Assembly: GCF_025244865.1 (NCBI RefSeq)
Contig: NZ_CP104272.1
Span: 2,294,001-2,358,000, forward strand
Direction of reading: 5' to 3'
DNA length: 64,000 nucleotides
DNA from: Arthrobacter sp. zg-Y1110
Lineage (GTDB): Bacteria; Actinomycetota; Actinomycetes; Actinomycetales; Micrococcaceae
Shown here: piece after piece, positions 16,554 through 30,954 of the stretch
How the letters are laid out: each line of letters starts with the position of its first letter
Position numbering within the stretch: position 1 is the first letter of the stretch
The notes under the pieces: model-generated
Databases searched by the model: none
What the model was told of the DNA's origin: nothing
What the model saw: the letters and a program-made list of their open reading frames with translations, nothing else
Translations under genes and position numbers: made by a program

Positions 16554-18071
16554 CTAGGCTGCTGCGCGGAACGCGCGGATCCGTGCAAGCGAGGATTCCC
16601 GGCCAAGGATGACCATGGACTCGAACAGGGGCGGTGAAATCCGGCGTCCGGAGACGGCAGTGCGCACCGGGCCGAAGGCCAGGCGGGGCTTGATGCCCAT
16701 GTCTTCCACCAGTGCCTGGCGCAGCGCTGCCTGGATGTTCTCCGCGGTCCAGTCGGACACGGACTCCAGGGCCGCCAGGGCCGCGTCGAGGACCTCGCCC
16801 AGGTTTGCCGGCAGGCCCTTGCGGGCGTCATCGGCAACGTCGACGGCGTCGTCGGCCTTGAAGAGGAAGCCGAGCATGTCCGGGGCCTCACCCAGCAGGG
16901 TGATGCGCTCCTGTACCAGCGGGGCGGCTTCGGTCAGGATTTCCTCTTCACGCGGTGTGAGGGTCTCCCCTACCAAACCGGCCTGCTGCAGGTACGGCAC
17001 CAGCCGGTTGCGGAAGTCTTCGGCCTCGAGCATCCGCACGTGGGTGCCGTTGATGGCCTCGGCCTTCTTCAGGTCGAAGCGGGCGGGGTTGGCCAGCACG
17101 TTGTGGATGTCGAAGTTCTCCACCAGCTGGTCGACGGTGAAAATGTCCTCATCTGCGGACAGCGACCAACCCAGCAGGGACAGGTAGTTCAACAGGCCTT
17201 CGGGGATGAAGCCGCGTTCCCGGTGCAGGAAGAGGCTGGACTCCGGATCGCGCTTGGACAGCTTCTTGTTGCCGGCACCCATCACGTACGGGAGGTGTCC
17301 GAACAGCGGCATGTACTTGGCCACGCCGACGTCGATCAGGGCGCGGTAGAGCGCAACCTGGCGCGGGGTGGAGGACAGCAGGTCCTCGCCGCGCAGGATG
17401 TGGGTGATGCCCATGAGCGCGTCGTCCACCGGGTTGACCAGCGTGTACAGCGGTGCACCGTTGGCCCGGACCACTACGAAGTCGGGAACGGTGCCGGCCT
17501 TGAAGGTGATCTCGCCGCGGACCAGATCGGTGAAGGTGATGTCTTCATCCGGCATCCGGACGCGCAGCACGGGCGAGCGGCCTTCGGCCCGGAAGGCCTC
17601 GATCTGCTCCGCGGTCAGGTCGCGGTCATAGTTGTCATAGCCAAGCTTGATGTCGCGTCCGGCGGCGCGGTGGCGTGCTTCGATTTCCTCCGGTGTGGAG
17701 TAGGACTCGTAAACGTAGCCGGCCTCGCGCAGCTTCGCGATGACGTCCTGGTAGATCTCGCCGCGCTGGGACTGCCGGTACGGTTCGTGCGGGCCGCCCA
17801 CTTCCACGCCTTCATCCCACGTGATGCCAAGCCACTTCAGCGCGTCGAGGAGCTGGAGGTAGCTCTCCTCGCTGTCACGCGCAGTGTCGGTATCTTCGAT
17901 GCGGAACACCATGGTGCCCTTGGTGTGCTTGGCATAGGCCCAGTTGAAAAGGGCGGTCCGGATGAGGCCGACGTGCGGGGTACCCGTGGGAGACGGGCAG
18001 AAGCGCACGCGTACGGGCGTGTCATCGGTAACGGTGGGAAGGTCAGCTAAGGGAGTGGGAGCGTTAGTCAT
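16554..18071 (-). CDS. gltX: Glutamyl-tRNA synthetase
   Basis: A 505-residue class I aminoacyl-tRNA synthetase. The HIGH-type signature is in [19 protein letters not shown] near residue 27-45, and the KMSKS-type motif is [10 protein letters not shown] near 260-270. The C-terminal helical anticodon-binding domain is complete. Actinobacteria generally lack a glutaminyl-tRNA synthetase, so this enzyme class charges both tRNA-Glu and tRNA-Gln, the latter being amidated by GatCAB (established for the group). The nearby tRNA-Gln and tRNA-Glu on the same strand fit that role. Confidence 0.96.
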   Translation of the reverse strand: MTNAPTPLADLPTVTDDTPVRVRFCPSPTGTPHVGLIRTALFNWAYAKHTKGTMVFRIEDTDTARDSEESYLQLLDALKWLGITWDEGVEVGGPHEPYRQSQRGEIYQDVIAKLREAGYVYESYSTPEEIEARHRAAGRDIKLGYDNYDRDLTAEQIEAFRAEGRSPVLRVRMPDEDITFTDLVRGEITFKAGTVPDFVVVRANGAPLYTLVNPVDDALMGITHILRGEDLLSSTPRQVALYRALIDVGVAKYMPLFGHLPYVMGAGNKKLSKRDPESSLFLHRERGFIPEGLLNYLSLLGWSLSADEDIFTVDQLVENFDIHNVLANPARFDLKKAEAINGTHVRMLEAEDFRNRLVPYLQQAGLVGETLTPREEEILTEAAPLVQERITLLGEAPDMLGFLFKADDAVDVADDARKGLPANLGEVLDAALAALESVSDWTAENIQAALRQALVEDMGIKPRLAFGPVRTAVSGRRISPPLFESMVILGRESSLARIRAFRAAA

Positions 18072-18110
18072 GATGTTTCCCAGTTTAGACTCTTCCGTCC
18101 GGTAGCCGCC

Positions 18111-18713
18111 TTATTGTGCGTAGGACAGCAGCCAGAGGAAGACTCCGCCGCCGGCTGCCGCTCCGGCGGCCGCTGCGAAGAGATGGCCTGCCGGGCGTCC
18201 CTGCGGCAGCCGGGCGGCGAGGAAAAGCGCCAGCCCGCCGGCAATGACAACACCTGACACTGTCCCCGACAGTCCCGGGAACAGCAGGGCCGCCGTCGAA
18301 CCGAGGATCACGATGCCCGCCCCCAGGGTGAGGTCCAGCCAGGACCAGGACGTGAACGCATTGGCGACCAGCAGCACGAGGGCTGCGGCCAGCAGGGCGA
18401 ACACCGCCGCAGAAAGCGGCAGCGGACCGTCCAGCCAGAGGATGAGCCGCTGGAACATAAACGCCAGAGCCGCCACCCCAAGCACGGTGGGCGGCAGCGA
18501 CGACGGCGGCAGGCTGCGGAGGTCGTTGTGCCGCTGCAGGTAGGCGACCAGGACCGCAGGGAAAACGCCCATCAGCAGCGCTGCCCCTGCACCCCAACGC
18601 AGGGCGGCGCCGGGTGGAAAGCCGAGAAACGGAGCGGCCAGGAGGATGAAGGACCAGATCAGCGCAGCCATGGCTGCGTTCCGGCCGGACTCCCGGGCCG
18701 CTCCGCGGGGCAT
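18111..18713 (-). CDS. Alanine/leucine-rich multi-pass membrane protein, function unknown
   Basis: A 200-residue hydrophobic protein with about six predicted membrane spans (for example from residue 17, then around 35, 68, 90, 112, 135 and 170). There are no charged catalytic motifs. I chose the ATG at 18713, which overlaps the TGA of the upstream hydrolase gene in the arrangement TGATG, typical of translational coupling. The frame remains open upstream but would run inside the neighbouring gene. Composition looks like many small actinobacterial integral membrane proteins; I do not recognise a family. Confidence 0.75.
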   Translation of the reverse strand: MPRGAARESGRNAAMAALIWSFILLAAPFLGFPPGAALRWGAGAALLMGVFPAVLVAYLQRHNDLRSLPPSSLPPTVLGVAALAFMFQRLILWLDGPLPLSAAVFALLAAALVLLVANAFTSWSWLDLTLGAGIVILGSTAALLFPGLSGTVSGVVIAGGLALFLAARLPQGRPAGHLFAAAAGAAAGGGVFLWLLSYAQ

Positions 18714-19486
18714 CAGCTGCGGACGGTGTTGACCAGCCGGCCGATGCCTTCGATATCGACCTCGAACCGTTCGCCGTCGCTGATGATGCCGACGCCGGCG
18801 GGGGTGCCGGTAAGGATAACGTCGCCCGGCAGCAGGGTGAAGGCCTGCGAGACATAGGAAACCAGTTCCTTGACTCCCCAGATCATCGAGTTGGTGTTGC
18901 CATCCTGGACCAGTTCGCCGTTGAGGTAGCCACGGACCGCCGTGTTCTCGGGATCCAGTTCGGTTTCGATCCACGGACCCAGCGGGCAGGAGGTGTCAAA
19001 GCCCTTGGCGCGGGCCCACTGGTCGTCGGTGCGCTGGGCATCGCGGGCGGTGAGGTCGTTGGCGCAGGTGTAGCCGAAGATGACTTCGTCCACGCGTTCA
19101 ATCGGGACATCCTTGCAGATGCGTCCGATGACGACGGCGAGTTCGGCTTCGTAGGAAACCTCGTCCGAGAAGGAGGGCAGCACCACGGGATCGTTGGGGC
19201 CGATCACCGAGGTGTTCGGCTTGAGGAACATCAACGGCGCCGGCGGCACGTCGTTGCCCATTTCGCTGGCGTGGTCCGCGTAGTTGCGGCCGATGCCGAC
19301 CACTTTGCTTCGCGGGATGATCGGGGCCAGCAGGCGCACGTCTTCCAGCTTGTGCCGCTCCCCCGTCAGCTGGACGCCCGAAAAGAACGGGTCACCCTTA
19401 ATGACGGCGATTTCTTCGCTGCCTTCTTCTCCGCCGACCACGCCGAAGGCGGGGTCGCTGTCCTGTACAAATCGAGCAATACGCAT
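18713..19486 (-). CDS. Fumarylacetoacetate hydrolase (FAH) family protein
   Basis: A 257-residue protein of the FAH superfamily, which includes fumarylpyruvate hydrolases, 2-hydroxyhepta-2,4-diene-1,7-dioate isomerases and oxaloacetate decarboxylases. Metal-binding acidic residues sit in YEAELAVVIG and in LGPWIETELDPE; the conserved GIGRNYADHASEMG and GDVILTGTPAGVG segments are present. The ATG at 19486 gives the usual N-terminus (MRIARF). The gene overlaps the membrane-protein gene by one base. Substrate is not resolvable; in actinobacteria this gene commonly lies beside gltX, as here, which hints at metabolite repair rather than a catabolic operon. Confidence 0.9.
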   Translation of the reverse strand: MRIARFVQDSDPAFGVVGGEEGSEEIAVIKGDPFFSGVQLTGERHKLEDVRLLAPIIPRSKVVGIGRNYADHASEMGNDVPPAPLMFLKPNTSVIGPNDPVVLPSFSDEVSYEAELAVVIGRICKDVPIERVDEVIFGYTCANDLTARDAQRTDDQWARAKGFDTSCPLGPWIETELDPENTAVRGYLNGELVQDGNTNSMIWGVKELVSYVSQAFTLLPGDVILTGTPAGVGIISDGERFEVDIEGIGRLVNTVRS

Positions 19487-19531
19487 GGGTATAAGCCTAG
19501 TGGAGAAACGGACCAAGCCGGCAGGCGGTAC

Positions 19532-20281
19532 CTACAGGGCCAGGAAGACTCCGAAAACAGCAGGAAGGACAACGAAAACCGCCAGGAACACAACGACGGC
19601 GGTGCGTCCGGCGCGGTTGCCGATATTCACCGTCAAGCCGGTGCCGGACCCGGCGCGCTTGGGTACCAGGATGTGCGGGTCAGCCGGATCGTTGTAGAGG
19701 ATACCGCCCACCCATCGCCTGTCCTCTTCCTGTTCCTCTGTTGTCGGGCGGACACCGTCCCGCTCAGCCGTGCGCCTCGCCCAGCGGGAGGCAGACGTGT
19801 AGGAAAGGACCAGGCAGCCAAGGATCAAGGGAACCATCATCAGGGCCGGTCCGGCCGGGACATGGTCCGGGGTGCGCCAGCCGGCGACCGTAAGCACGCC
19901 GATCAGCGCCGCTATCAGGAAAGAGGTTCCGCCCAGGGCAGCAACCGTGCCGCGGATCATCCCCTCCCGCCGATACAGTTCCCAGTCCGACGGATCCTTC
20001 TCCGGGGGAACCATGGCAGGCACGACGGCGGCCACCAGGGCCACCAAGACGCTGAGGCCGGCGCCCATCATCAAAGGGAAGAAGGCGGTGCCGAAAGATT
20101 TTGCTTCCCACTCGTCCGGGCGGCCGCCGGCGCCCCAGTGGGTCGGAATTGTCTCCGGCAGGGAATCGTAAATCGTGGCTCCGTAGGCGAAACAGGACGC
20201 CGAAACAAGCAGTGCAGCGAAATGGATCAGCCAGAAGACCCCGCGCCCGCTGGTGATTTTTGTCTCGACCTTGGATTCCAT
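19532..20281 (-). CDS. DUF1648 domain membrane protein
   Basis: A 249-residue membrane protein. The first span is at about residues 16-38, followed by YDSLPETIPTHWGAGGRPDEW, the hallmark of DUF1648 (the SdpI-related family, in which a conserved P-x-H/W loop follows TM1). Further spans lie near 68-92, 115-135 and 145-165, and the last is near the C-terminus. SdpI proteins in Bacillus confer immunity to the Sdp toxin, but most actinobacterial DUF1648 proteins have no known role. It is the last gene before the rRNA operon terminator. Confidence 0.85.
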   Translation of the reverse strand: MESKVETKITSGRGVFWLIHFAALLVSASCFAYGATIYDSLPETIPTHWGAGGRPDEWEAKSFGTAFFPLMMGAGLSVLVALVAAVVPAMVPPEKDPSDWELYRREGMIRGTVAALGGTSFLIAALIGVLTVAGWRTPDHVPAGPALMMVPLILGCLVLSYTSASRWARRTAERDGVRPTTEEQEEDRRWVGGILYNDPADPHILVPKRAGSGTGLTVNIGNRAGRTAVVVFLAVFVVLPAVFGVFLAL

Positions 20282-20310
20282 GTACTTAATCTATCCGGAT
20301 TGGAGGGTTA

Positions 20311-20346
20311 AACAGGAAGAGCCCGTACCAACACTGGTACGGGCTC
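20311..20346 (-). terminator. Terminator of the rRNA operon
   Basis: A perfect 12-bp stem (GAGCCCGTACCA and its complement) with a GTGT loop, followed on the minus strand by TTCCTGTTT, 14 bases after the 5S 3' end. Confidence 0.85.
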
Positions 20347-20360
20347 AACCTTCAATTATT

Positions 20361-20477
20361 GTCCGGCGGTGACCTACTCTCCCACATCCTCCCGGATGCA
20401 GTACCATCGGCGCTGTGGGTCTTAGCTTCCGGGTTCGGAATGGGACCGGGCGTTTCCCCCACGCTATGACCGCCGTA
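20361..20477 (-). rRNA. rrf: 5S ribosomal RNA
   Basis: About 117 bases on the minus strand. The conserved CCATTCCGAACCCGGAAG core, loop E region (GCCGATGGTACTGC) and 3' GAGAGTAGGTCACCGCCGG are clear. Ends are estimated from the terminal stem to within a few bases. Confidence 0.95.
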
Positions 20478-20753
20478 ACCCTTCTACCCGCACCACACAC
20501 CCGCGAAAACAGGGTATGCGTGGGGAAAACAATGGTTACAACACGTCCCGGAACCACCTCGCAATGAGGGGTGCCGGCAGTGCGGTAAATTGTGAACCCG
20601 CCCCCTGGACAAGGGGCAAGGATTCGGTGTTCCAGGGCAGCAACCAACGGTTGTTGTCCGGGAACCACATAGTGGACGCAAGCAGCATGATCTAACAACA
20701 CCCTTTATACTTTGACGGACCGTTTGAAGTCGTGTCCGTCCAGGTGCTGGTGT
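20478..20753 (-). other. 23S-5S rRNA spacer
   Basis: A 276-base transcribed spacer with no tRNA. It contains the 3' arm (about 20660-20692) of a long stem that pairs with the sequence just before the 23S gene; see the processing-stem entries. I saw no ORF with support. Confidence 0.8.
20660..20692 (-). other. 3' arm of the 23S pre-rRNA processing stem
   Basis: Read on the plus strand this segment contains ACATAGTGGACGC flanked by GGGAACC and AAGC. The same words occur on the minus strand at about 23997-24023, before the 23S gene, so the two arms are complementary in the transcript. Such stems are RNase III substrates that release pre-23S (established for bacterial rRNA). Confidence 0.8.
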
Positions 20754-25942
<5,189 letters not shown>

Positions 25943-26102
25943 GTGTTACAGACACAGTGCCGAAGCCAAGGAAAATTGGCTGCAGACACTGCACTAAATT
26001 CGAAACCGGCTAAAAAAACCGTCCCATACCCACGGGGTGGGCGGAAACGGCCTGTTCAACCAATCAAAATAAATTGGTATCAATAAACTTGGCACACTAT
26101 TG

Positions 26103-26117
26103 AGTTCTCAAACAACA
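26103..26117 (-). promoter_or_regulatory. boxA-like antitermination element in the 16S leader
   Basis: Minus-strand TGTTGTTTGAGAACT, 160 bases upstream of 16S, identical to the copy before 23S. Similar boxA sequences recruit NusB/NusE antitermination factors in bacteria. Confidence 0.75.
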
Positions 26118-26181
26118 GACGCAATCCGAAAATACTCGGGAAAACAATGTTTTCCTTTTCTTCTTCGCTGCAATGTTTTAT

Positions 26182-26210
26182 ATCTTATTCCATTCCGGCG
26201 TTATTTGCAA
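26182..26210 (-). promoter_or_regulatory. rRNA operon promoter, proximal (P2)
   Basis: Minus-strand TTGCAA and TAAGAT are separated by exactly 17 bases, predicting a start near 26175, about 230 bases upstream of the 16S 5' end. The surrounding DNA is AT-rich for this genome. Confidence 0.8.
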
Positions 26211-26392
26211 TTCGCGGTTTCCCTTGTCGGGAGCCCGTGAGAAGCGTTTTACGCCGTTCCGGACCCAGCATCCAACGGAGTCTTTCCACCGGCCCTGCAA
26301 AGGGCGCGCACTGGTTGGACTCTGTTTTTTGTTGGGGTTTGGCCGCCATGCTCGGGCGCTTTTCCAGCGTCCCGGCCGCGGCGACTCATGTA

Positions 26393-26421
26393 ACTTTACA
26401 CATCGCTTCCGGTCCTTGCAA
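26393..26421 (-). promoter_or_regulatory. rRNA operon promoter, distal (P1)
   Basis: Minus-strand TTGCAA and TAAAGT are separated by exactly 17 bases. The -35 hexamer is identical to that of the proximal promoter 211 bases downstream, which supports tandem rRNA promoters. Confidence 0.75.
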
Positions 26422-26584
26422 ACCGGATCGGAGTGACCTGCCGCACTGGGCCCGGGAACGGTTTTCCGTCCCCTGCCCTGCAACCGATGTTTCCATTTTA
26501 GGACTGTCCGGTTGCCCCCATGCAAGCCGGCAGCCGGTTTTCCTCGTCACACCGTACGGACGTCTCCGGGCCCGGCGGCCTTCG

Positions 26585-27373
26585 TCAGCTGCGCTTCCGC
26601 AGATAGGCGAGCTGCGCGGCCACCGAGAGCTCCGCGGCACCGCGGACGTTCGCCGGCACATCGGAGTAGACCAGGTCAGCGATCTCCCCCGCACCGGTGT
26701 CCGGCCCGGCTTGTTCCAGGGCTGCCCGGATCTGCTCCAGACGCTCTTCGCGGTGGTCGCGGTAGGTCAGGACCAGGGAACTGAGGTCCGCCTGGGCCGG
26801 CCCGTGTCCGGGAAGGACCATGGCCGGTCCAAGGTTAGAGAGCATATCCAGCGTGTCCAGATAATCGCCGAGGGTTCCGTCCGGGTAATCCAGCACGGTA
26901 GTCCCCCGCCCCAGAATGGTGTCCCCCGTCAGGACGGAACCGTTGGTGCCGTCGTCGGGAAGCCAGAAGCACACCGAATCGGACGTGTGGCCCGGAGCCG
27001 CAAGGACCCGGATGTCCACGCCCGCGGCAGAGATCACTTCATCAGCCGCCAGCGGTTTGCCTGACACACAGAAAGCGGGATCGAAGGCCCGCACCGGAGC
27101 GCCGGTCAGTTCGGCGAACCGCCGGCTGGCCTCCGTGTGATCGGAATGCCGGTGGGTAATGAGCACCAGCTCGACGGTTCCGGCATCCGCCAGGGCCTGC
27201 AGATGCCCTTCGTCCTGTGGACCCGGGTCCACAACCACCGTGCTTCCGGATCCGGGGGCAGCCACGATGTAGCTGTTGGTGCCGTCCAGCGACATGGGGC
27301 CCGGGTTCGGCGCCAGCCTTACGCGGGTCAGGTCACTGCTGCGGACCACTCCGGATTCCGGAAGCATGGGCAT
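26585..27373 (-). CDS. MBL-fold metallo-hydrolase
   Basis: A 262-residue metallo-beta-lactamase superfamily protein. The zinc-binding HRHSDH motif follows VELVLIT near residue 75; downstream His and Asp ligands are in LAAPGHTSDSV and FLLTGD-like SVLTGDTILG, and a final His is in VLPGHGPA. A preceding VVDPGPQDEGHLQAL carries the usual Asp. The C-terminal helical part resembles the LACTB2-like subgroup, whose members include RNA or lactone hydrolases; the substrate is unknown. It ends just upstream of the rRNA promoters, with ilvE 7 bases upstream, so the two are probably one transcript. Confidence 0.88.
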   Translation of the reverse strand: MPMLPESGVVRSSDLTRVRLAPNPGPMSLDGTNSYIVAAPGSGSTVVVDPGPQDEGHLQALADAGTVELVLITHRHSDHTEASRRFAELTGAPVRAFDPAFCVSGKPLAADEVISAAGVDIRVLAAPGHTSDSVCFWLPDDGTNGSVLTGDTILGRGTTVLDYPDGTLGDYLDTLDMLSNLGPAMVLPGHGPAQADLSSLVLTYRDHREERLEQIRAALEQAGPDTGAGEIADLVYSDVPANVRGAAELSVAAQLAYLRKRS

Positions 27374-27380
27374 GGTCTTC

Positions 27381-28487
27381 CTAGGCCAGGCGGGTCAGCC
27401 AGCCGTGGGTATCCTCCACGGTGCCGGTCTGGATGCCGAGCAGCTGCTCGCGGATGGACATGGTGACCTCGCCGGGCTTGGAGTCGGCGGAGCCGATGAC
27501 CTCGTCCTCGGACTTGAGCTGGCCAATCGGGGTGATGACGGCGGCCGTGCCGCAGGCGAAGACTTCGGTGATGTCGCCGGAGGCAATGCCTTCGCGCCAT
27601 TCGTCCAGGGTGATCTTTCGTTCCTGGACGTCCATGCCGCGGTCGCGGCCCAGCTGCAGCACGGAAGAGCGGGTAATGCCGTGCAGGATGGTGCCGGACA
27701 GGGCGGGCGTGACCAGGCGGCCGTCCTTGAAGACGAAGAAGACGTTCATGCCGCCCAGTTCTTCAACGGCGTTGTCATTGAATTCGTCCAGGAACAGCAC
27801 CTGCTTGCAGCCGTTCGCTTCGCCTTCCATCTGGGCGATGAGCGACGCCGCGTAGTTACCTCCGCATTTGGCTTCCCCGGTGCCGCCGCGGCCTGCGCGG
27901 GCGTATTTGGTGGAGAGCCAGATGGATACAGGCTTCAGTTCCCCGCCGAAGTAGTTTCCGGCCGGGGAAGCAATGACGCGGTAGGACACCTCGCGGGCAG
28001 GACGCACGCCGAGGAAGGCCTCGGTGGCGATCATGAACGGACGCAGGTACAGCGCAGCGCCTTCACCGTCCGGGATCCAGTCCTTATCCAGTGCCACCAG
28101 CTGGCGGATGGACTCCAGGAAGAGTTCCTCGGGCAGTTCGGGCAGGGCAAGCCGGCGGGCGGAAAGGTTCAGGCGAGCGGCGTTGGCTTCCGGACGGAAA
28201 CTCACCACTGAGCCGTCTGCATGGCGGTAGACCTTCAGGCCCTCGAAAATCTCCTGGCCGTAGTGCAGCACGCCGGCGGCAGGATCAATGGAGATGGGGC
28301 CGTAGGGCTCAATGCGGGCGTTCTGCCACTCCTGCTCGCCGGACTCCCCCGCCTTCCAGTCAATGACGGCGGTGTGGTCGGTGAAGTAGTCGCCGAACCC
28401 GGGGTTTGCCAGGATGGCTGCACGCTCGGCGGCGGGCTTGGGATTGGTGGAAAGCTCCTGGGAAAACTCCAGTGCGCTGACGGTCAT
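27381..28487 (-). CDS. ilvE: Branched-chain amino-acid aminotransferase
   Basis: A 368-residue PLP class IV aminotransferase that performs the last step of Ile, Val and Leu synthesis. Family segments HYGQEIFEGLKVYR, YLRPFMIATEAFLGV, KCGGNYAASLIAQ (with the PLP Lys at the start of this segment) and FACGTAAVITPIGQL are present, in the mitochondrial/actinobacterial size class. A perfect GGAGGAATC ribosome binding site precedes the ATG. leuB lies 61 bases upstream on the same strand. Confidence 0.96.
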   Translation of the reverse strand: MTVSALEFSQELSTNPKPAAERAAILANPGFGDYFTDHTAVIDWKAGESGEQEWQNARIEPYGPISIDPAAGVLHYGQEIFEGLKVYRHADGSVVSFRPEANAARLNLSARRLALPELPEELFLESIRQLVALDKDWIPDGEGAALYLRPFMIATEAFLGVRPAREVSYRVIASPAGNYFGGELKPVSIWLSTKYARAGRGGTGEAKCGGNYAASLIAQMEGEANGCKQVLFLDEFNDNAVEELGGMNVFFVFKDGRLVTPALSGTILHGITRSSVLQLGRDRGMDVQERKITLDEWREGIASGDITEVFACGTAAVITPIGQLKSEDEVIGSADSKPGEVTMSIREQLLGIQTGTVEDTHGWLTRLA

Positions 28488-28548
28488 GATTCCTCCACTG
28501 TGAACGGCAAAAACCCGTTCTACGACTGCTTATTGGCTATGCACGAGC

Positions 28549-29613
28549 TTATGACACTGCGGTGGCAATGGCATCGCCGACCTCAGCGGTGGTACGCCGC
28601 GTTCCGTCCCGCCCGGCAAGGTCCTTTTCCACTGCCCGCTCCACCCTGGCCGCTTCATTGTCGAAGCCGAGGTGCTGCAGCAGCAGCGCGGCCGAAAGAA
28701 TGGCTGCAGTGGGATCGGCCTTTTGCTGCCCGGCGATATCCGGAGCGGAGCCGTGGACCGGCTCGAACATGGACGGAAAGGTCCGGTCCATGTTGATGTT
28801 TCCGGAGGCAGCCAGGCCGATCCCGCCGGTGATCGCCGCTGCGAGGTCCGTGATGATGTCGCCGAACAGGTTGTCGGTGACAATCACGTCGAAGCGTGAC
28901 GGATCGCTCACCATAAAGATCGTTGCGGCATCCACGTGCAGATAGTCATGCGTCACCTCCGGGAACTCCGCGGCCACCTTCTCCACGGTGCGTTTCCAGA
29001 GCCTGCCGGCATTCACCAGTACGTTGTGCTTGTGGACCAGGGTCAGGTGGCGGCGCGGCCGGGCAGCGGCCCTGCGGAAGGCATCGCGGACCACCCGTTC
29101 CACGCCGTATGCGGTGTTCAGGGATACCTCGGTGGCGATTTCCTGCGGCGTGCCCTCCCGCAGCACTCCCCCGTTTCCGGCGTAGGGACCCTCGGTACCT
29201 TCGCGCACCACAATGAAGTCCACATTGCCCGGAGCAGAGAGCGGGCCGCGCACACCCGGGTACAGGCGGGACGGCCGCAGGTTGACGTAGTGGTCCAGGC
29301 TGAACCGCAGCTTCAGCAGCAGTTCGCGTTCAATCAGGCCGGACGGGACGAGCGTGTCCCCCGGTGCGGCACCCACGGCGCCGAACAGGATGGCATCGTG
29401 TCCCTTGAGTGCTTCCAGTGTGTGCTCCGGAAGCGTCTCTCCGGTTTCCAGCCAGTGCTCCGCCCCCAGCGGGTACTCCGTCAGCTCAAACCGGACGGGG
29501 CTGCCGCCGGTAACCGCCAGCAGCACCTTCACTGCTTCCGCGGTGACCTCAGGGCCAATCCCGTCTCCGGGGATGACGGCCAGGGAAATGGTTCGGGGTG
29601 TTTCGTCGCTCAT
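28549..29613 (-). CDS. leuB: 3-isopropylmalate dehydrogenase
   Basis: A 354-residue isocitrate/isopropylmalate dehydrogenase family enzyme that oxidises and decarboxylates 3-isopropylmalate. PGDGIGPEV opens the protein, LRKQFDLYVNLRP-like [18 protein letters not shown] carries substrate residues, and [26 protein letters not shown] is the cofactor and metal region (read in parts). I chose the ATG at 29613; ATG at 29622 is an alternative adding three residues. The open frame continues to 29697 but without family resemblance. It forms a leuB-ilvE-MBL transcript on the minus strand. Confidence 0.95.
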   Translation of the reverse strand: MSDETPRTISLAVIPGDGIGPEVTAEAVKVLLAVTGGSPVRFELTEYPLGAEHWLETGETLPEHTLEALKGHDAILFGAVGAAPGDTLVPSGLIERELLLKLRFSLDHYVNLRPSRLYPGVRGPLSAPGNVDFIVVREGTEGPYAGNGGVLREGTPQEIATEVSLNTAYGVERVVRDAFRRAAARPRRHLTLVHKHNVLVNAGRLWKRTVEKVAAEFPEVTHDYLHVDAATIFMVSDPSRFDVIVTDNLFGDIITDLAAAITGGIGLAASGNINMDRTFPSMFEPVHGSAPDIAGQQKADPTAAILSAALLLQHLGFDNEAARVERAVEKDLAGRDGTRRTTAEVGDAIATAVS

Positions 29614-29758
29614 GCTGCCCATCCTAGGAAACCGGTCCAGATACCGGGCAACCCGTCCCGCATCGTGGACACCCGGGACGGACCTCCGGGACGCCACCCC
29701 GGGAGTTCAACCCGCAGTATGACGCGCGGACGCCCGAACACCCCTAAAGTTGGTTTCC

Positions 29759-30949
29759 ATGCTCGTGCACCGACGACTCTATGCCTGGCTGCAGGCGAAC
29801 TCCGGGAAAGTGAACTTCTGGCAGGCAATCGCTGCCACGCTCATCTTCGCCGTCCCCTTCCTGCTGACGGGAGGAGGACAAAACGTCGAGTTCTTCCTGT
29901 CCGCGGCCATCTGCATGAGCCTGGCCTGGCGCCGCAGCCGCCCGGTGGCGGCAGCCGCCGTCCAAGCCGCTGCCTGTGTCCTCCAGCTTTTCCTGGTCCC
30001 GGTCACCGGCCTGCCGGCAGACATCTTCGTGCTGGTCACTGTGTATTCCCTGGCTGCCTTCGCCCCGCGCTGGGCGAGCATTGCCGGACTGGCCCTGGCC
30101 GCCATCGGCGGGGCACTCTTCCTGATCCGGTATATCTTCCCCGACATCGCCGGGGAGGGCACTTCCGTCATCGCCGTCATCGACCTCGTCGCCGTCGAAG
30201 CGGTGGTCCTGGTGGCATGGACGTTCGGCGACCTGACCCGCACCCGGCGGCTGGCCGTGCAGGCGCTCCAGGACCGGGCACATCGGCTCGAAGTGGAACG
30301 CGAACAGGAACGTGAACTCGCCGCCGCCGATGAGCGCAGCCATATCGCCCGGGAAATGCACGACATCGTGGCGCACTCACTCTCCGTGATCATCACCCAG
30401 GCCGACGGTGCCCGGTATGCGAGCGCCGAGGACCCGGAGATCGCACCGAAGACGCTGGGCGTCATTGCGGAAACGGGCCGTGGTTCCCTGCGGGAGATGC
30501 GCCGCCTGCTTGGCGTCCTGCGTGGCGATGAAGCCGCTTCCACCCGTCCCCTCCCTTCCCTCGCCGACCTCGAGGAACTGCTGGGAACGGTCAAGCGCAG
30601 CGGAATGGAAACCACCCTCAGCATCACGGGAACACCCCGCCGCCCCCTTCCTCCGGGGGCAGAGCTGACGGCGTACCGTGTGGTCCAGGAATCCCTGACG
30701 AACGTACTCAAACACGCGGGACGGGATGCGAGCGCCGAGGTCACCCTACGGTGGACTCCGGGCGGACTGGAACTGGGCGTCGACGACGACGGGCTGGGCG
30801 CGGCGTCGGCACTATACGACGACGGCGCCGGGCAGGGCATCAAGGGCATGGCCGAGCGGCTGTCCCTCTACGATGGAACGTTGAAGGCCGCCCCTGCGGC
30901 CGGCGGAGGATTCCGCGTTGAAGCATTCATTCCCTACACGGAGGCCTAG
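29759..30949 (+). CDS. NarL/DesK-type sensor histidine kinase
   Basis: A 396-residue membrane histidine kinase. Five or six transmembrane spans occupy residues 20-155 with no large sensor loop, so the signal is probably membrane-borne. A coiled linker leads to the HisKA_3 dimerisation motif EMHDIVAHS with the phosphoacceptor His201, and the ATPase domain ends with DDGLGAA and GQGIKGMAERLSLYDG. The cognate response regulator gene begins 5 bases later, with its GTG start. A TTG at 29750 is an alternative start. Function of the pair is likely control of the ABC exporter downstream, which is inference from position. Confidence 0.92.
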   Translation: MLVHRRLYAWLQANSGKVNFWQAIAATLIFAVPFLLTGGGQNVEFFLSAAICMSLAWRRSRPVAAAAVQAAACVLQLFLVPVTGLPADIFVLVTVYSLAAFAPRWASIAGLALAAIGGALFLIRYIFPDIAGEGTSVIAVIDLVAVEAVVLVAWTFGDLTRTRRLAVQALQDRAHRLEVEREQERELAAADERSHIAREMHDIVAHSLSVIITQADGARYASAEDPEIAPKTLGVIAETGRGSLREMRRLLGVLRGDEAASTRPLPSLADLEELLGTVKRSGMETTLSITGTPRRPLPPGAELTAYRVVQESLTNVLKHAGRDASAEVTLRWTPGGLELGVDDDGLGAASALYDDGAGQGIKGMAERLSLYDGTLKAAPAAGGGFRVEAFIPYTEA

Positions 30950-30954
30950 CACCA

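Larger units (their letters stand above)
25943..26584 (-). other. rRNA operon leader and promoter region
   Basis: A 642-base region between the 16S gene and the metallo-hydrolase gene. It contains two promoters (26182-26210 and 26393-26421) and a boxA-like element (26103-26117). Open frames that cross it on the plus strand have no ribosome binding sites or recognisable domains and are judged accidental. Confidence 0.8.

Noticed and set aside
26147..27064. 305-codon plus-strand frame over the rRNA leader and the MBL gene
   Set aside because: It crosses two rRNA promoters, has no ribosome binding site, and is antisense to the metallo-hydrolase.
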